Assembly: GCF_010015585.1 (NCBI RefSeq)
Contig: NW_022985070.1
Span: 186,001 to 250,000, forward strand
Length of the DNA: 64,000 nt
Reading direction: 5' to 3'
DNA from: Eremomyces bilateralis CBS 781.70
Lineage: Eukaryota > Ascomycota > Dothideomycetes > Eremomycetales > Eremomycetaceae
The translations under genes and the position numbers were made by a program. The notes beneath the pieces were generated by a model, which was given only the letters and a program-made list of their open reading frames with translations, was not told the DNA's origin and did not search any database. Positions 34,337 to 48,894 of the stretch are shown in pieces (the first letter of the stretch is position 1; each line of letters begins with the position of its first letter).

Positions 34337-35943
34337 GGTCAACGTGGGATAGACGAGGTGGTCATGTCATCTTTTAGTGGTCACTGCTCGCGGGATTCCA
34401 GTTCCACACGTCCGTATAGCGCGAAGACGTGGTAGATATGTGGGGGAAACGAGCTTTAACAGATCGACCGACGCAAAATACAGAATTTAGAAGTACGATG
34501 TATGCCATGGAGCATCTGCGAAGGAATGGAGTACGATGTATATTTCAGAGAAACGCGGAGGATGCGGGAAGGAGTTGCAACCCAGAACCCAAAGCGTCGG
34601 ACTCGATGCAATTCATCAGCCCATCCTTCGGCTCGAACCTAGAATCTAGATACATGGACCTTTCGGGGCTGAAAATAGTTCAGGTCGCTTTCATTCTGGG
34701 GTTCGAGACTGGAGTACCTCTGGAGGAAGCCAGAAAACACGACAGGCACCCTGTAGACTGTACATGGTAGGACATGTCCAATTCGATCGAAACGAAGTCT
34801 CAGACCAGCCCAACGCCACAAGCAACGCTCGAAAGACTTGGATAAAAAAGAAGCGAAAGGGAGGATCGACTACCCTGTACTCAGCACGACCCCTACGACT
34901 CCTACGACTTGCAGAAGCGAAGAGAACAATATCAATAGATTGACATAGGACGGATTATGGGAAATGCCGAGTCTATGAGATGCGATATCATGCACGAATC
35001 TCTCGCGAGAACCGTGCCGTCGCTTCATCTGAAACACGGGGATCGGATGAACGCATGCCTAGTTGTCGATGGCGGATATTTATATATCCGCCTGGAAACG
35101 CCCCGGGTTCCCTTGGCTGTTGGGCGGGAGAATCAGTTCATCGTGGTTGATTTGTTGGGGCGCGAAAGGGAGTTGAGGTCGAGATCTGGATTGTCCACTT
35201 GTTGGAGCGGTTTCGCACGTGCAGAGGCTGGGGTCAATGAGGTTGATCAGGGGTATTCTTCCGTCAACCAGACAGGTCCGGACTGGACTCCTGGGTCGAG
35301 AGCACCGGAATCGCGAATCCTAGCCGTTTAATATATCTCCCATTGCATTACATGCTCATACCGGTATGATCAGAACTCATGCTCGAGAACACCGTACCAC
35401 TCCGGTTCGTTGAAGAACAAGTCTGTGCCCTACATCCCTCCCTCGATACATTGGCAAGTGGCATCTAATAACTTCAAGGAAGTACAGGATTCCTGAAATG
35501 CGTATCACCGAAGATGAGAAACGAACACCTGAAAATCGCTTCAGTTCAGTTCATTCACTCCACACCACAGAGGCGCCATCAGTGTGCCGCGGAGCACGAA
35601 TAGATGGACGGGCAAAGAGCAAGTGTATTGAAGCGTTATTCATGTGTCCGCCAAAAACGGACCCTGAGCCATCATGACGGGACCTCTTCCTTGCCAAATA
35701 AGTAGTGCGCAGATCCCGTGGTCGTTGTTCGTTTCCATCTGGTCAGTCCATCAGTCCGTCAATCAGCCAGTCAAGTCAGTCACACCGCTCGGGCGACGTC
35801 GACATCGTACTCATCCAGGTCCACACCGTGCTTATCCGCGTCGGACTCGTCCACATCGTACTCATCCACAGCAGCGCACGAACACCAGCCCCAACAATCG
35901 CAACCACGCACCGAACCAAACGCATCCGTTCCCCCTCCCTAAA
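34337..35943. other. intergenic, 1.6 kb
   Basis: Holds the promoter of the membrane-protein gene and the 3' side of the kinase gene. A 124-codon open frame at 34957-35331 shows no domain. Nothing else is recognisable. Confidence 0.5.
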
Positions 35944-39254
<3,311 letters not shown>

Positions 39255-42200
39255 TCATTTCGCAGTGATTGCCGCAATCCACTTCTGCTCATCTTGCCTG
39301 TGAACAATTAGCCATCGCAAACCCCAACATCCCAAACAACCCTAGACTTACCCGTCGAAGTGCAGAATCCTCCCAAGCACTGGCACCATCTGCTTCTGAT
39401 AGTTCTTATCCTTCTGCTCCAAAAACTGCAAGAACACATTCTTCAAATACACATAGTCCATCGCCGCTGCCTCCGCCTTCCCTCCCGCCGGTGACGCGAT
39501 CCGCCCCCGCGATGGCGACGGCGACCCCGCGTGTCCGTGATCGACTGACGCCCGCGACGACCGCCCGCTCGTCTTCAAAGTGACCGCCTGCAACGCCTTC
39601 AGTTCTTCCGCCAGACGCTTTCCCTCCCCCTGCAACCGCTCGCACCGCCCCCTCGCCTCCTCCGCGCTTTTCCTCGCCGCCCCGCGCTCCCGCTCCAGCA
39701 CCCCCGCCTGCCTCTCGCTCTCGTCCAGCGCTTCCCGCAACTGCGCCATCGCCGCACGCACCTGCACCACGTCCTCCGCCGCGCGCGCCGCGCGCTCTTC
39801 TTTCTCTGCCCATGTCGCCCGCTCCCACCCCACCGCCTTCTCTACCGCCTCCCGCGCCTCCTCCGCGCCACGCATCCCCCGCTCCGCGTCCCTTACCCGC
39901 TCTTTTAGCTCCTCTACCTCCCGCGCCCGCCGCCGCCCGATGGTCCCCGCCTGCTCCTCCGCCCGATCGCGCTCCTCCACCGCCATCTCCCACTTCGCCT
40001 TCATCTCGCGCACCCGCGCCTCCGCCCGCCCCTCCACGTCCGCTAGCAGCCGGCGCATCGTCTCGCCCTCGCGCGCCCGCTCGGACAGCAGCCGGTGCGC
40101 GTCGGCGAGCTCCTCCTCGAGGGAATCGCAGCGTGCGGACGTCTCTTTCATCTGCGCGGAGAGCTCGTGCGACTCGGATTCGCGGCTGTTCATGAGGCTT
40201 TGGGCGCTGGCGTATTGGGCGGTTTTGAGGGAGATGTCGTCGCGAAGCGCGGTCGTGTCGGCGGTGAGGTGGGACACTTGGGATTCGAGGCTGGTGATGC
40301 GGTCGCGGGCGGATTTGAGGTCATCTTGGAGACCGTTGGAGGTTTGGGATTGTTTGTCGCGCGCGTCGATGGCGCTGGTGCGCTCGGATTGAGCGCGTTG
40401 GAGCTCGCGTTGCGATTTTCGGTTCGTTTCTTCAATCTCCGAGCGGGATGAGTTGGCTTGCGCCAATTTCTCATTCAACGAGCGGAGCTCGGTGTCTTTG
40501 GACGTTAATCGCTTGGTCAACGCGCTCACCTCGCTCCGGAGCTCTTTCTCCTTCGCTTCCAGGTTCTGTAGTTCCGTGATTTTCAAACCCAACGAACTCT
40601 TGGTTTCACGCAGTTCCGCAACATCTTTCCGCAACGATCGGAGTTCCGGTTGAGCTTTTTGTAGGACATCCCGAAGCTCGGTCAGGTCTTTGAACCGGGC
40701 CGCAGCGAGCTGTTGCGCTGCCTTCAGATCCGTTTCCAGAGTGTCACGTTTCAGTCGAAGATCCTCGAATTCGGCGGCCAAGGATTTCGACTTTTCAGCG
40801 GATTTTTGGCCGGCGGAATGCTCAACCTTAAGCTCAGCGAGTTCCTTCTCGATGGATTGAATTTGCTCCTGGAGAGCGGATTTCTCGGCTCGAAGCTTCT
40901 TGATGTCATCCTTCGCACCGACATATTCGTTACCGATGTCGGACAACTCGTCGCGCAGGTGGTCGATCTCTTCTTGCATATCGTCTTGGTCTTTCAACTT
41001 CTTTAGGATCGTATCCTTTTCTTTCTCGGCTGTTGCTGCTCTTTCCTCGTTGGAAGACACAGCCTGCTCAAGTTCAACCAACTTCTGTTGCGCTTCTTCA
41101 AGTTGCTGCTGCAGAGCACCTGTACTCGACGTCTCGGCTTTGCTTCCGGATTCAGTGGCTGTCGGCGTTGAAGTACCCTTTCCACCTTTCTTTTTCTTCT
41201 TATTTTTCTTGGAGGCAGTCTGGGTCGGACCTTGCTTCTCGCTCCCACCAGTGCTCTTGGACTCTTGCTCTGCAACCGTTTTGCTTCGTTCAAGGTCTTC
41301 GAGGACTTTGGATTTTTCGGCTTCGGCGTCATTGACCCTGCCACGAAGGGTGTCGACCAGATTGTTCAATGTCGTATTACGCTTATCTAATTGACTCTGC
41401 TCACTCCGCAGTTTAGAAAGCTCTTCCTCAAGCTGTGCAATCTGATCTATATCCTCCTTTCGTAAACCTTCGGAGAGTTTGGATGATTCGGAGGATTGAA
41501 GCTCCTTTAGCTTTCGATCCGACTCCGCAAGTTTAGATTGCAACTCATCCACCTGGCGTTGATGTGCCTCGCTGGCGGAATTGCTTTCTTGCAAATCTTC
41601 CTGTGCCTTCTGTAATTTCGACTTCAGGTCCTCGGCGTCAGATTGGATATTGCGCAATTGGCTATCCATCTCTTCCTGGAACTTGACCTTGTCATCTCGC
41701 AAGCTCTGCAAGTCGGTGGTGGCGGTCTCTAAGTTTTGGACTAGTTGTTCCGCCGACTCCTTGGCAACCGCGAGATCTTTGCTGAGTTGCGAGTTGTCCG
41801 ACTTGAGGGTTTCGATTTCTTGTTCCCGTTCTTGGACTTCGGCTTGGAGTCGAGGTACTTCACCCTCGACGGAGAAGAATTCCTCACTTTCAACAATGTC
41901 GGTAGGTCGTTCGGATGTCGAATTGCGAGGGGAAAAAGCATTCATCGCGGAGAAGATTGACTTTGGTGACTTTGCCTGCGACGGCGAGGATGACCGAACG
42001 TCCTTTGCTTCCATCTTCGGGCTTTGTGCGGTTCCGTCGGTAGGCTCCGTCTCGCCGTTCGCCTGATCGGATGCTTGGCTAGTACTAGTTGTTGTCTCCT
42101 TCAGGTGATCTAGGACCTTCTTCGCAGCTTCAGCTTCTTCCTGAGCTTCATCAAGCTTGTGCTTGAGCGATTCGTTCTCTCCCGAAACGCGCTTCAACTC

Positions 42201-42920
42201 CTCCATAATCAGATCGCCTTTCATATTGACTTGGTTAAGATATTCGACCAATGCGCCTGGGTCATTGATGGATGTAAGTGGTGTATTCTCGCGAAGACAG
42301 GCTTCGAAAGGCTCGATAGCCGAAACTCTTGCATGCGCGATGCGATAGGAGCGGAGGAGTTCTGTAGACAGTTTAGATCACCTTCCAAGCCATCGGATAC
42401 TGCATTGACGTACCAGAATATTTCGATTCATATTTCTCCAGCCTCCGAAGCTTCACCCGGACCTCCGCGGGCAGCTCAATAGGAGCGGGCTTCGCTTCCT
42501 CCTCGCCCTTTTCACTTCCTCCATCTTTGTCTACAACCTCAGCCTTCGGCGCGTCTGACTCTTTTGATTTTGTAGCGTCCTCTCCGCCCGTCTCGCTGGG
42601 TACCAGAGTCTCCGCTAGGCTCATCGTCTCCTCGTCCCCAATGACGAAGCTTGACGGGTCCGGACCGCGAGTCGGTGGCTTATCCGATCCATCGCCGGAC
42701 TTCCCGGGTTGGGTCGAAGGAGATTGATTTCGTGAGTTTGCCCTTCTGCGAGACGAAGGATGTCTGGAGGGTGACGCGGTCGGTGGAGGGGATTGGCGAG
42801 ATTGCTCTTCGGCGATTCGAGCATCAATCGCGTTCTTGAAACGCTGTTAAGGTAGACAGTGGTTAGGGATTGGGAAGATTGCAAGCTTGGGAATGGAATA
42901 TGGAACTGTACTTGAAACAT
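39255..42920 (-). CDS. imh1: golgin with C-terminal GRIP domain (IMH1)
   Basis: Four exons, complement(join(39255..39297,39352..42361,42414..42843,42912..42920)), 1163 residues. Exon 1 is only 9 nt (Met-Phe-Gln) and joins RFKNAIDARIAEEQSR, the conserved golgin start. An acidic Pro/Ser region follows, then ELLRSYRIAHARV and PLTSINDPGALVEYLNQ, then about 850 residues of continuous coiled coil. The C-terminal GRIP domain has YLKNVFLQFLEQKDKNYQKQ with the Tyr that binds Arl1-GTP. A Lys-rich KKNKKKKKGGKG patch interrupts the coil. The protein should tether vesicles at the trans-Golgi under Arl1/Arl3 control, matching the Sec4-type Rab and GOT1 in the same window only functionally. Two introns lie within the first 450 coding bases. 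Confidence 0.92.
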
Positions 42921-43450
42921 GATGTTCTATTGATGCGCACTCAAATGGTATAATGGCTTCGACATCAAGACCATCATTCTGTCATGGCGATGACCATCTG
43001 TCTATGATGACAAGAATCAATATCAATGAAGGGTTCTGGTTCGGTCACGGAATACAAGAAGCAGTTGCTGATGGAGTCTAGTCACTGTACAGAATAACTT
43101 CAGTTGCTCGAGGATCACAGCACAGCCACTCAACCCTTTCTTTTCACTGACGCTTTGTGCCAATTGAAGGAGTGACGTGCAGCTACAAGGATCATTTACT
43201 AATAATACTGTGAGGACTGACGCTCTGCGCTTTGCGACTCCTCCGCATCGGCGCATCCTTCAGGAACAGGAATCAGGCAACACAATTTACACATCATATC
43301 TTCCATCCTTATTATTGCACAAGAAATAAGAACACCTGTTTCTTTCTCACCTCCTTCTCGTTGTGGCTCACTTCTATTTTTCCTCCCTTTGACCTGCATA
43401 TAACGCCTGCTTAGCTCCGTCCTCCTGAACATGCAGCTATAGAAATCACC
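42921..43450. other. divergent promoter region, IMH1 / lunapark
   Basis: 530 bp between two divergent starts of genes for Golgi and ER membrane organisation. No distinctive element identified. Confidence 0.5.
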
Positions 43451-44739
43451 ATGGTCTCATTCTGGCCCTTCAAGGTATCCCTCATTCCTCGCCATGTATG
43501 ACTGATTACTGAATGTCCGTTCTGCAGGCCGGCGAGAAGTCCGCCGCATCCTTCGAAAAAGAGCTGGCCGAACTCGCGAAGAAGATTTCCGCCACCACCG
43601 CTCGACAAGAACGATTGCGACAACAGGCAAGACGCGCGCGAGTGTCCACCGTCCTCTATGGCGGGTTCGCGTACACGCTCGCAGCCCTGATCTTGATATT
43701 GGTGACGGGATGGCGGAATTGGGGTCCGGGGGAATACCAGGTGGTTTGTGGAGGACCGGTGATGTATGTGATCTCTCCGTAGGTTGGTTTTGATCATGCT
43801 AAGCCAGCGAACAGGCTGTTCGGTCTTACATGGACCGTGTCTTACATTTTCAATTACCGGATTTCCACAACGGCCGATCAGCTCGAGAAGCTCAACCATG
43901 AACGAGAGACGACTATCGAGATGCTCAAGAAAGTTACCAACTACAACTCTACGAAGCAATTATTGGATAAATACTCGGGAGAGAAGCCGAAACCTGGCCC
44001 GTCTCAACCAAAGCAGCCTCAGCAGACGCCTCCGAAACACGGCAGAACTAGAATGCCACCTCCAAGAACTGCGAATATCCAGAGACCCCAAGAGGTACCA
44101 GCGTATGTTGGAACGCCGCCCCCGCCCGCTTCTCCAAGCGATCAGCTTCGCAGAGGACCACCTCCCGGCGACCCTCGCATGCCAACCCCGACCTCCCTCG
44201 AACAGCAACAACTACCCATCGGCGAAGAATTCGCTCCGAACGCCTTCAACGTCCAACAATACACCACGACCCCGCGAGTCTTCACCGAGCCGCGCTGGTA
44301 CGACCGGATCCTCGACGCGCTCCTCGGCGAAGACGAAACGCAGGCGAAGAACCGGTTGGCGCTCATCTGTCAAACGTGCAGGCTGGTCAACGGCCAGGCG
44401 CCTCCGGGCGTCCGACGATTGGAAGACGTGGGACGATGGCGATGCCATGGTTGCGGGGCGTCGAACGGGGTGGAGAACGAAGCGACTGCGATCCTGCGAG
44501 ATATGGGGGAGAGTGTGGTGAAGGAGGAGGCAAGAGCAAAGTCGGCAGATGATGAGGTGGGGGTAAGAAGCAGCGCAGAGGATACGCCATCGAGTGACCA
44601 TGGTGAGGAGTATATTGGAGAACATTTGTTGCTTGGAGATGGACCGGCGGAAGACGCGGAACCATCGGGGACGGGCAGGGAGCGACCACCGAATGCTAGG
44701 AAAAGATCGAATAAGAAAAAGGGCTCTGGTAAACAATAG
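43451..44739 (+). CDS. lnp1: lunapark (ER junction formation protein)
   Basis: Three exons, join(43451..43474,43528..43763,43815..44739), 394 residues; the first exon has eight codons (MVSFWPFK). A short coiled coil (SFEKELAELAKKISAT) precedes a pair of membrane segments (YGGFAYTLAALILILVTGW and VMLFGLTWTVSYIF) that form a hairpin, then a second coil (DQLEKLNHERETTIEMLKKV). The C-terminal treble-clef zinc finger uses CQTC (Cys272, Cys275) and CHGC (Cys297, Cys300), which mediates dimerisation in lunapark. The protein stabilises three-way junctions of tubular ER. The N-terminus fits the family (MVSFWPF in fungi), supporting the chosen start. Confidence 0.92.
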
Positions 44740-45000
44740 CGTAGAGAACGGTCATGAGAATTGAGAACGGTCATAATATCAATCTACCTACACGCAAACC
44801 ACCTATCAAGTATGTCACCCTTCAGTAGTGAGCAGTCCAGGGGCATCAGAGCCTAACAGTTTACAGTAGACAGCCTGGTGTGTACTATATTGGTCTCTAT
44901 AGTCCGCTGTAGTTATGGTGGCACACCTTACCAACGCCATGATTACGTAACCCTTGTTTACCCTGAACGGGCAGCACCACCAGCCTCACGCCCAGGTCAC

Positions 45001-46250
45001 TCACACACTCTGCCAGCCCTTCTTCGTGTGCCGTCCACGACCACGACCTCTCCTCCGGCTCCGATCCTCCAAATCCGAATCCGAATCCGAGTCATCCGAA
45101 TCCGAATCATCCGAATCCGAGTTACTATCCCAATCCGTCTGCGACAACTCCTCATACCTATTTTCCCCCTTTACCCCCAACCGCCCCGCCATCCCCCCCG
45201 TCGTCCTCAACAAACCCCTCGCCATCTCTCCCCCCCCTCCCGCCGCCGTCCACACCAGCACCGCGGCCCCAACGTCGATGCTCGCCTTTGTCGAGAGCGC
45301 GACGTCCTCCGCGAGCTCCTGCGCGTGCTGCAGCGCCGCGCGGGGGTTGGCGAGGGTGAACTGCGCGGTGTCGACGACTGCGTCTTTAGTGCCGGCGACG
45401 CGCTCCGCGGTGGCGTGGACGGCGTAGCGCAGGTCTTGGTATTTGCGTTCGTTGGGGCCGGGGAGTTGATAGTGGGGCGCTTTGAGGCGGTATTGTTCAT
45501 CCTATGTGTTGCGTTAGTGATCGTAGGATTGGTAGGTCGGGATGCTTGGCACTTACTTCCGGCGTGTCGAGATCATACACGTCCTCGTAGTCGCTATCGA
45601 TCTTTTCTTTCCGTTGACGCGCGTGCTCGTTTCTGGCCGCCCGTGCCGCTTCGCTGAAGGGCTGGCAGCTGGCCTCGATCAGGCCCTCGAGGGCTCGCTG
45701 GCCTTTCGCAATGGGCCGCTCCTCCGTCACGTTGTCGGGGAGTGTCGCCCTTGGAGGAGGCTGGCTTTGCGAAGGTCCTATTGATTTTGAGTCTGTTAGT
45801 GACTGTCCCAGCACCATTTCCAGTCTTTTACGTCTTCTGGGTCTGCGAAAGCAAGTTGATCATGGGTCTTCAACTTACGGCCAAGATACCCAACGGGCAT
45901 GAATTCAGATTGCTCGCCATTCCACCCCAGTGTATTTCCCTTGTTGTTAGATCGTTCGTCATCAGGGTTGGTCGACCGTTGAAGCGGCCGACTTGATGAG
46001 GGTCCCGGCCGATTTGACGAGGAGGGCCACGGCCGACTTGACGATGGTCCTATTTTCCCGGTCTATCAGTAATAGCCCCAAGCCATTCCAGTCTTCTACA
46101 CCTTCAGAGTCATATAAAGCAAGTTGTTCATCGCGTTTCCAACGTACCAGCTACAGTCCCAACTGGCGGCGCCCATTCAAACTGGTCGGGGGTCCTCTCC
46201 CGCTCCTTTCCTTTTCTGCTGGGCCGTCTGTCTTCGGGCGGACCGTCCAT
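45001..46250 (-). CDS. unknown protein with two homologous introns
   Basis: Four exons, complement(join(45001..45501,45557..45777,45879..46049,46148..46250)), 331 residues. The N-terminus is charged and Pro/Ser/Arg-rich; exon 2 opens with PSSSRP-type repeats. Exon 3 has a helical segment RALEGLIEASCQPFSEAARAARNEHARQ. Exon 4 contains helices around KYQDLRYAVHATAERVAGTK, a Gly-rich possible membrane-associated stretch (SIDVGAAVLVWTAAGGG), an Asp/Ser repeat (SDSDDSDSDDSDSDS) and a basic tail RRRGRGRGRHTKKG. I recognise no family. Introns 1 and 2 (98 and 101 nt) are clearly similar in sequence, and the exon ends before them encode similar peptides (PPVGTVAG and MPVGYLGR), pointing to an internal exon-intron duplication. 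Intron 3 is ordinary (55 nt). Alternative acceptors 13-15 nt upstream exist in both duplicated introns. Confidence 0.68.
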
Positions 46251-47646
46251 CTTAGTTGATTCCTGTACAGAGGTTGAGTAGCGTTTCTATTGGTGAGGAA
46301 CTGCGATTCAAGGTGGTGGTGAGAGAGATGTGACAGGTCACCCAGTCATCATCTGTGAATCCCATGCAATCCACGAGTCCCTTACTCAAAGAGGTGTGAA
46401 CTGACACATGCAAGTCGCAGCGATATGAGGCAGCGATCTTGTTCGTCTCACAGATTTGGCTACTGAGCTGTTGACCTTCACGGTGGTGGTAAGGGACGCA
46501 GAGCTGTGATGATGCCTCACATTCCCGAACGGTGTTGAACCTACCCGGGAAGCATGCTCAGACTGCCAAAAGAATCTCCATGTTGAAGAAATGGGGGTGC
46601 GCTTTAATCCCCCAAAATTGCCAATTTCCTGTGGGCGGTTGAGATTTGGCTCAACCGTTATATACTACCATAACCAAACTTGCCATTTTGAATCACGAAT
46701 ACTGGTTCGTATAAACAGGTCGTCGCCAACCACGTTTGAGAAGAACATGGTTTTGATTGTCTTTTGTTTCCATCACTTTGTTTGACAGCGCCTATTATTA
46801 TATTGCAATCAAACGAAATGGTTCTACGAGGGGTTAAACAACACGGGCAGTTGCATCGCTATGCTCTTGGATTTCGTGTAACTTGATGGTTTGTAAATAC
46901 CTGGTAGTACTTGGAACGGTATTCCTCCCAGAGATTCCTTGGGAATCGCGTTCCAACCTTCCAATACGCGGTCTGAGCCTTGGGTCGTGTATCCAGCATG
47001 CCCACATCTGGATAGGACATTTCTGTGATCCGAATTTCCTTATGCCCTCGTGGTGAATTTATGCACGTGATTTTTATTAGAACAATCGTAAGCATGCGAT
47101 TGCTCGTACTTTCACCCATGTAAGTAGCGCCACAGGTTGATTTTTAGGTGCTGTGATAACAGAAGTCGAAATTAATGGCAATGAGATGAGCTACTGCGAG
47201 ACGGGTAGGCCGCAATAAGACGGGCGGACTGCATCAAGACAAGCAGGCTGCAACAAGATAAGCTGAGTACAACAAGACAAGCTGATTACAAGACGCGGAA
47301 TCTACACTAGAGGAGAAGTCATAAATATAGGCCTCGTCGACCATCTTAGAATTGCACTATGCTATCTGCCATAGTCCCTAAGTTATACCCCTCGTACCCC
47401 ACTGATTGAATTCCATTAGTTTCATCGAGAAACTCCTGTCACTCCTATAGGTAGTGCGGGCAACGCCATTTAACGCCACTCATGAAGATGCATCTACGAC
47501 AGCAGATACGGATCTGTTCCGTTTCGTAAAAGAAAAAACGCCGTGGTAGGTGGGTGGAAATCGTGCCTTTGTTGAAGGGGTGTATTCATATGATGGAGGG
47601 TAACAGTGCTTAATGGGACGCGGCTCCGTCGGTTGCTGGGTGGCTG
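46251..47646. other. intergenic, 1.4 kb
   Basis: Promoter side of the unknown gene and the 3' side of the bZIP gene. It contains a 19-bp tandem repeat at 47200-47291. The rest is AT-richer than its neighbours, without a supported gene. Confidence 0.5.
47200..47291 (+). repeat. degenerate 19-bp tandem repeat, about 4.8 copies
   Basis: Units GACGGGTAGGCCGCAATAA (47200), GACGGGCGGACTGCATCAA (47219), GACAAGCAGGCTGCAACAA (47238), GATAAGCTGAGTACAACAA (47257) and a 16-bp partial copy (47276). Exact 19-bp spacing with growing divergence along the array. Intergenic, function unknown. Confidence 0.8.
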
Positions 47647-48894
47647 TTAGTCGCCGTCGGCTGTGGTGACGAGACGAATACCAGGAAATAAGTTAAAAAT
47701 AGACTTACCATCATCCGACTCCTTTGCATCAGAGAACTCACTCGCCTGAGCAGCTGCCGCCGCCGCCTGCAACTGCTCTGCCGCCGCTGAGGACATGGCG
47801 TGCTCCGCAAGCACCTCGGAAGGATGCTTCGGAGCCTGAGTCAGGTCGAGATCCGCTGGGGTCGGAGGGACTTCAATCGAGGTCTCAATGAGCTTGGACT
47901 GAAGGGCGATGATGTAGTTGCGGAGGCGATAGTTCTCAGTCACGACATCGCGGTAGCGGAGATCAAGAGTGCCGAGCGCATCGACGCGGTCTTTGAGAGA
48001 CTTGATGTATTCTTCCTTGCGTTGACGGAAGGCACGCTGGTTGATGAGTCAGAATCACTGATACATATTACATCCTGGCATATGAATATGCCAAAAGGAT
48101 ATAAACCAAAGGAGTGGATGTAAACGTACCTGTGCAGCACGGTTCTGAGCCGCGCGTTTAGTGTTCGACAGCTCACGTCTGCCCTTGCGACTGGAAGGGT
48201 CTAGAGAGGCAGCGTCACTCACGGCAACACCAACATCTGCAGCAGCCATACTGGGATAGGAGGGAGGTCCGGAGATCGCAGGATCAATGGCGTGCTCAGG
48301 TTGAGCTGATGTTGTTCCGGTGACCTGTTGCTGAACTTGCTGCTGGGCGGCTTGTGCTGCAAGAAGGTGTTCACGCAGGCCTGAGTACATCAGTGAGAAG
48401 ACGTTCATGGTTGCAGATGCCATTGCGATAAGTGGAACGTGTTGCGACAGGGAGATGAAATGAGTAGGATGATGGCGGAAATAGACCAGTAGGGCAGTTA
48501 CAGACAGGCGTGAAGTGGATGAATAGTTTCCGTGGAGGAAAATCAAAGCGACAGGAGGTGATGACGACAAAGGATCAGACATTCTTCAAGGATCGTGATA
48601 ACCCAATTTGGCAGTGAGGACGAAACCCTCCAATACCCTCGCGCCGTGCAGGGTTTAACACGGCAACACTCGCCCAATGCAGGCAAGTCGAGATGCTGAA
48701 GTAAAATAGGAATATAAGATGACTTACTCATTTCAATATTATTGTCCTGCTTGGCCGTCATTGTATCAACACTCTGTACACACGTTATCGTCAAAACTGT
48801 ATCACAGAAAAGAGATAGAGATCATCTAGCTTACCCGTTGCATTGCGGTAACCGGTGGTTTCTTGAGAGGGTTCGCGGAAAAGATAGTCTGCAT
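47647..48894 (-). CDS. kapC: bZIP transcription factor, KapC/Yap-like
   Basis: Proposed exons complement(join(47647..47660,47709..48036,48130..48380,48728..48773,48835..48894)), 232 residues. The basic region RRELSNTKRAAQNRAAQRAFRQRKEEY carries the Pap1/Yap signature NRxAQxxFR, split by a 93-nt intron exactly after Gln; a leucine-zipper helix follows (VDALGTLDLRYRDVVTENYRL). An Ala/Gln-rich stretch and an acidic end complete it. It resembles Aspergillus KapC, a putative regulator in the nucleus. The N-terminus is uncertain. The model shown begins MQTIFSANPLKK, but a shorter form from 48423 (MASATMNVFSLM) reads in frame through the 347-nt intron. The last intron (51 nt, multiple of three, no stop) may be retained, giving 249 residues. 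Confidence 0.78.

Noticed and set aside
34957-35331. 124-codon plus-strand frame
   Set aside because: No domain or splice support; intergenic.
39580-40392. Long Ser/Arg-rich plus-strand frames opposite the golgin
   Set aside because: Antisense shadows of coiled-coil codons; the minus-strand frame has the golgin and GRIP signatures.
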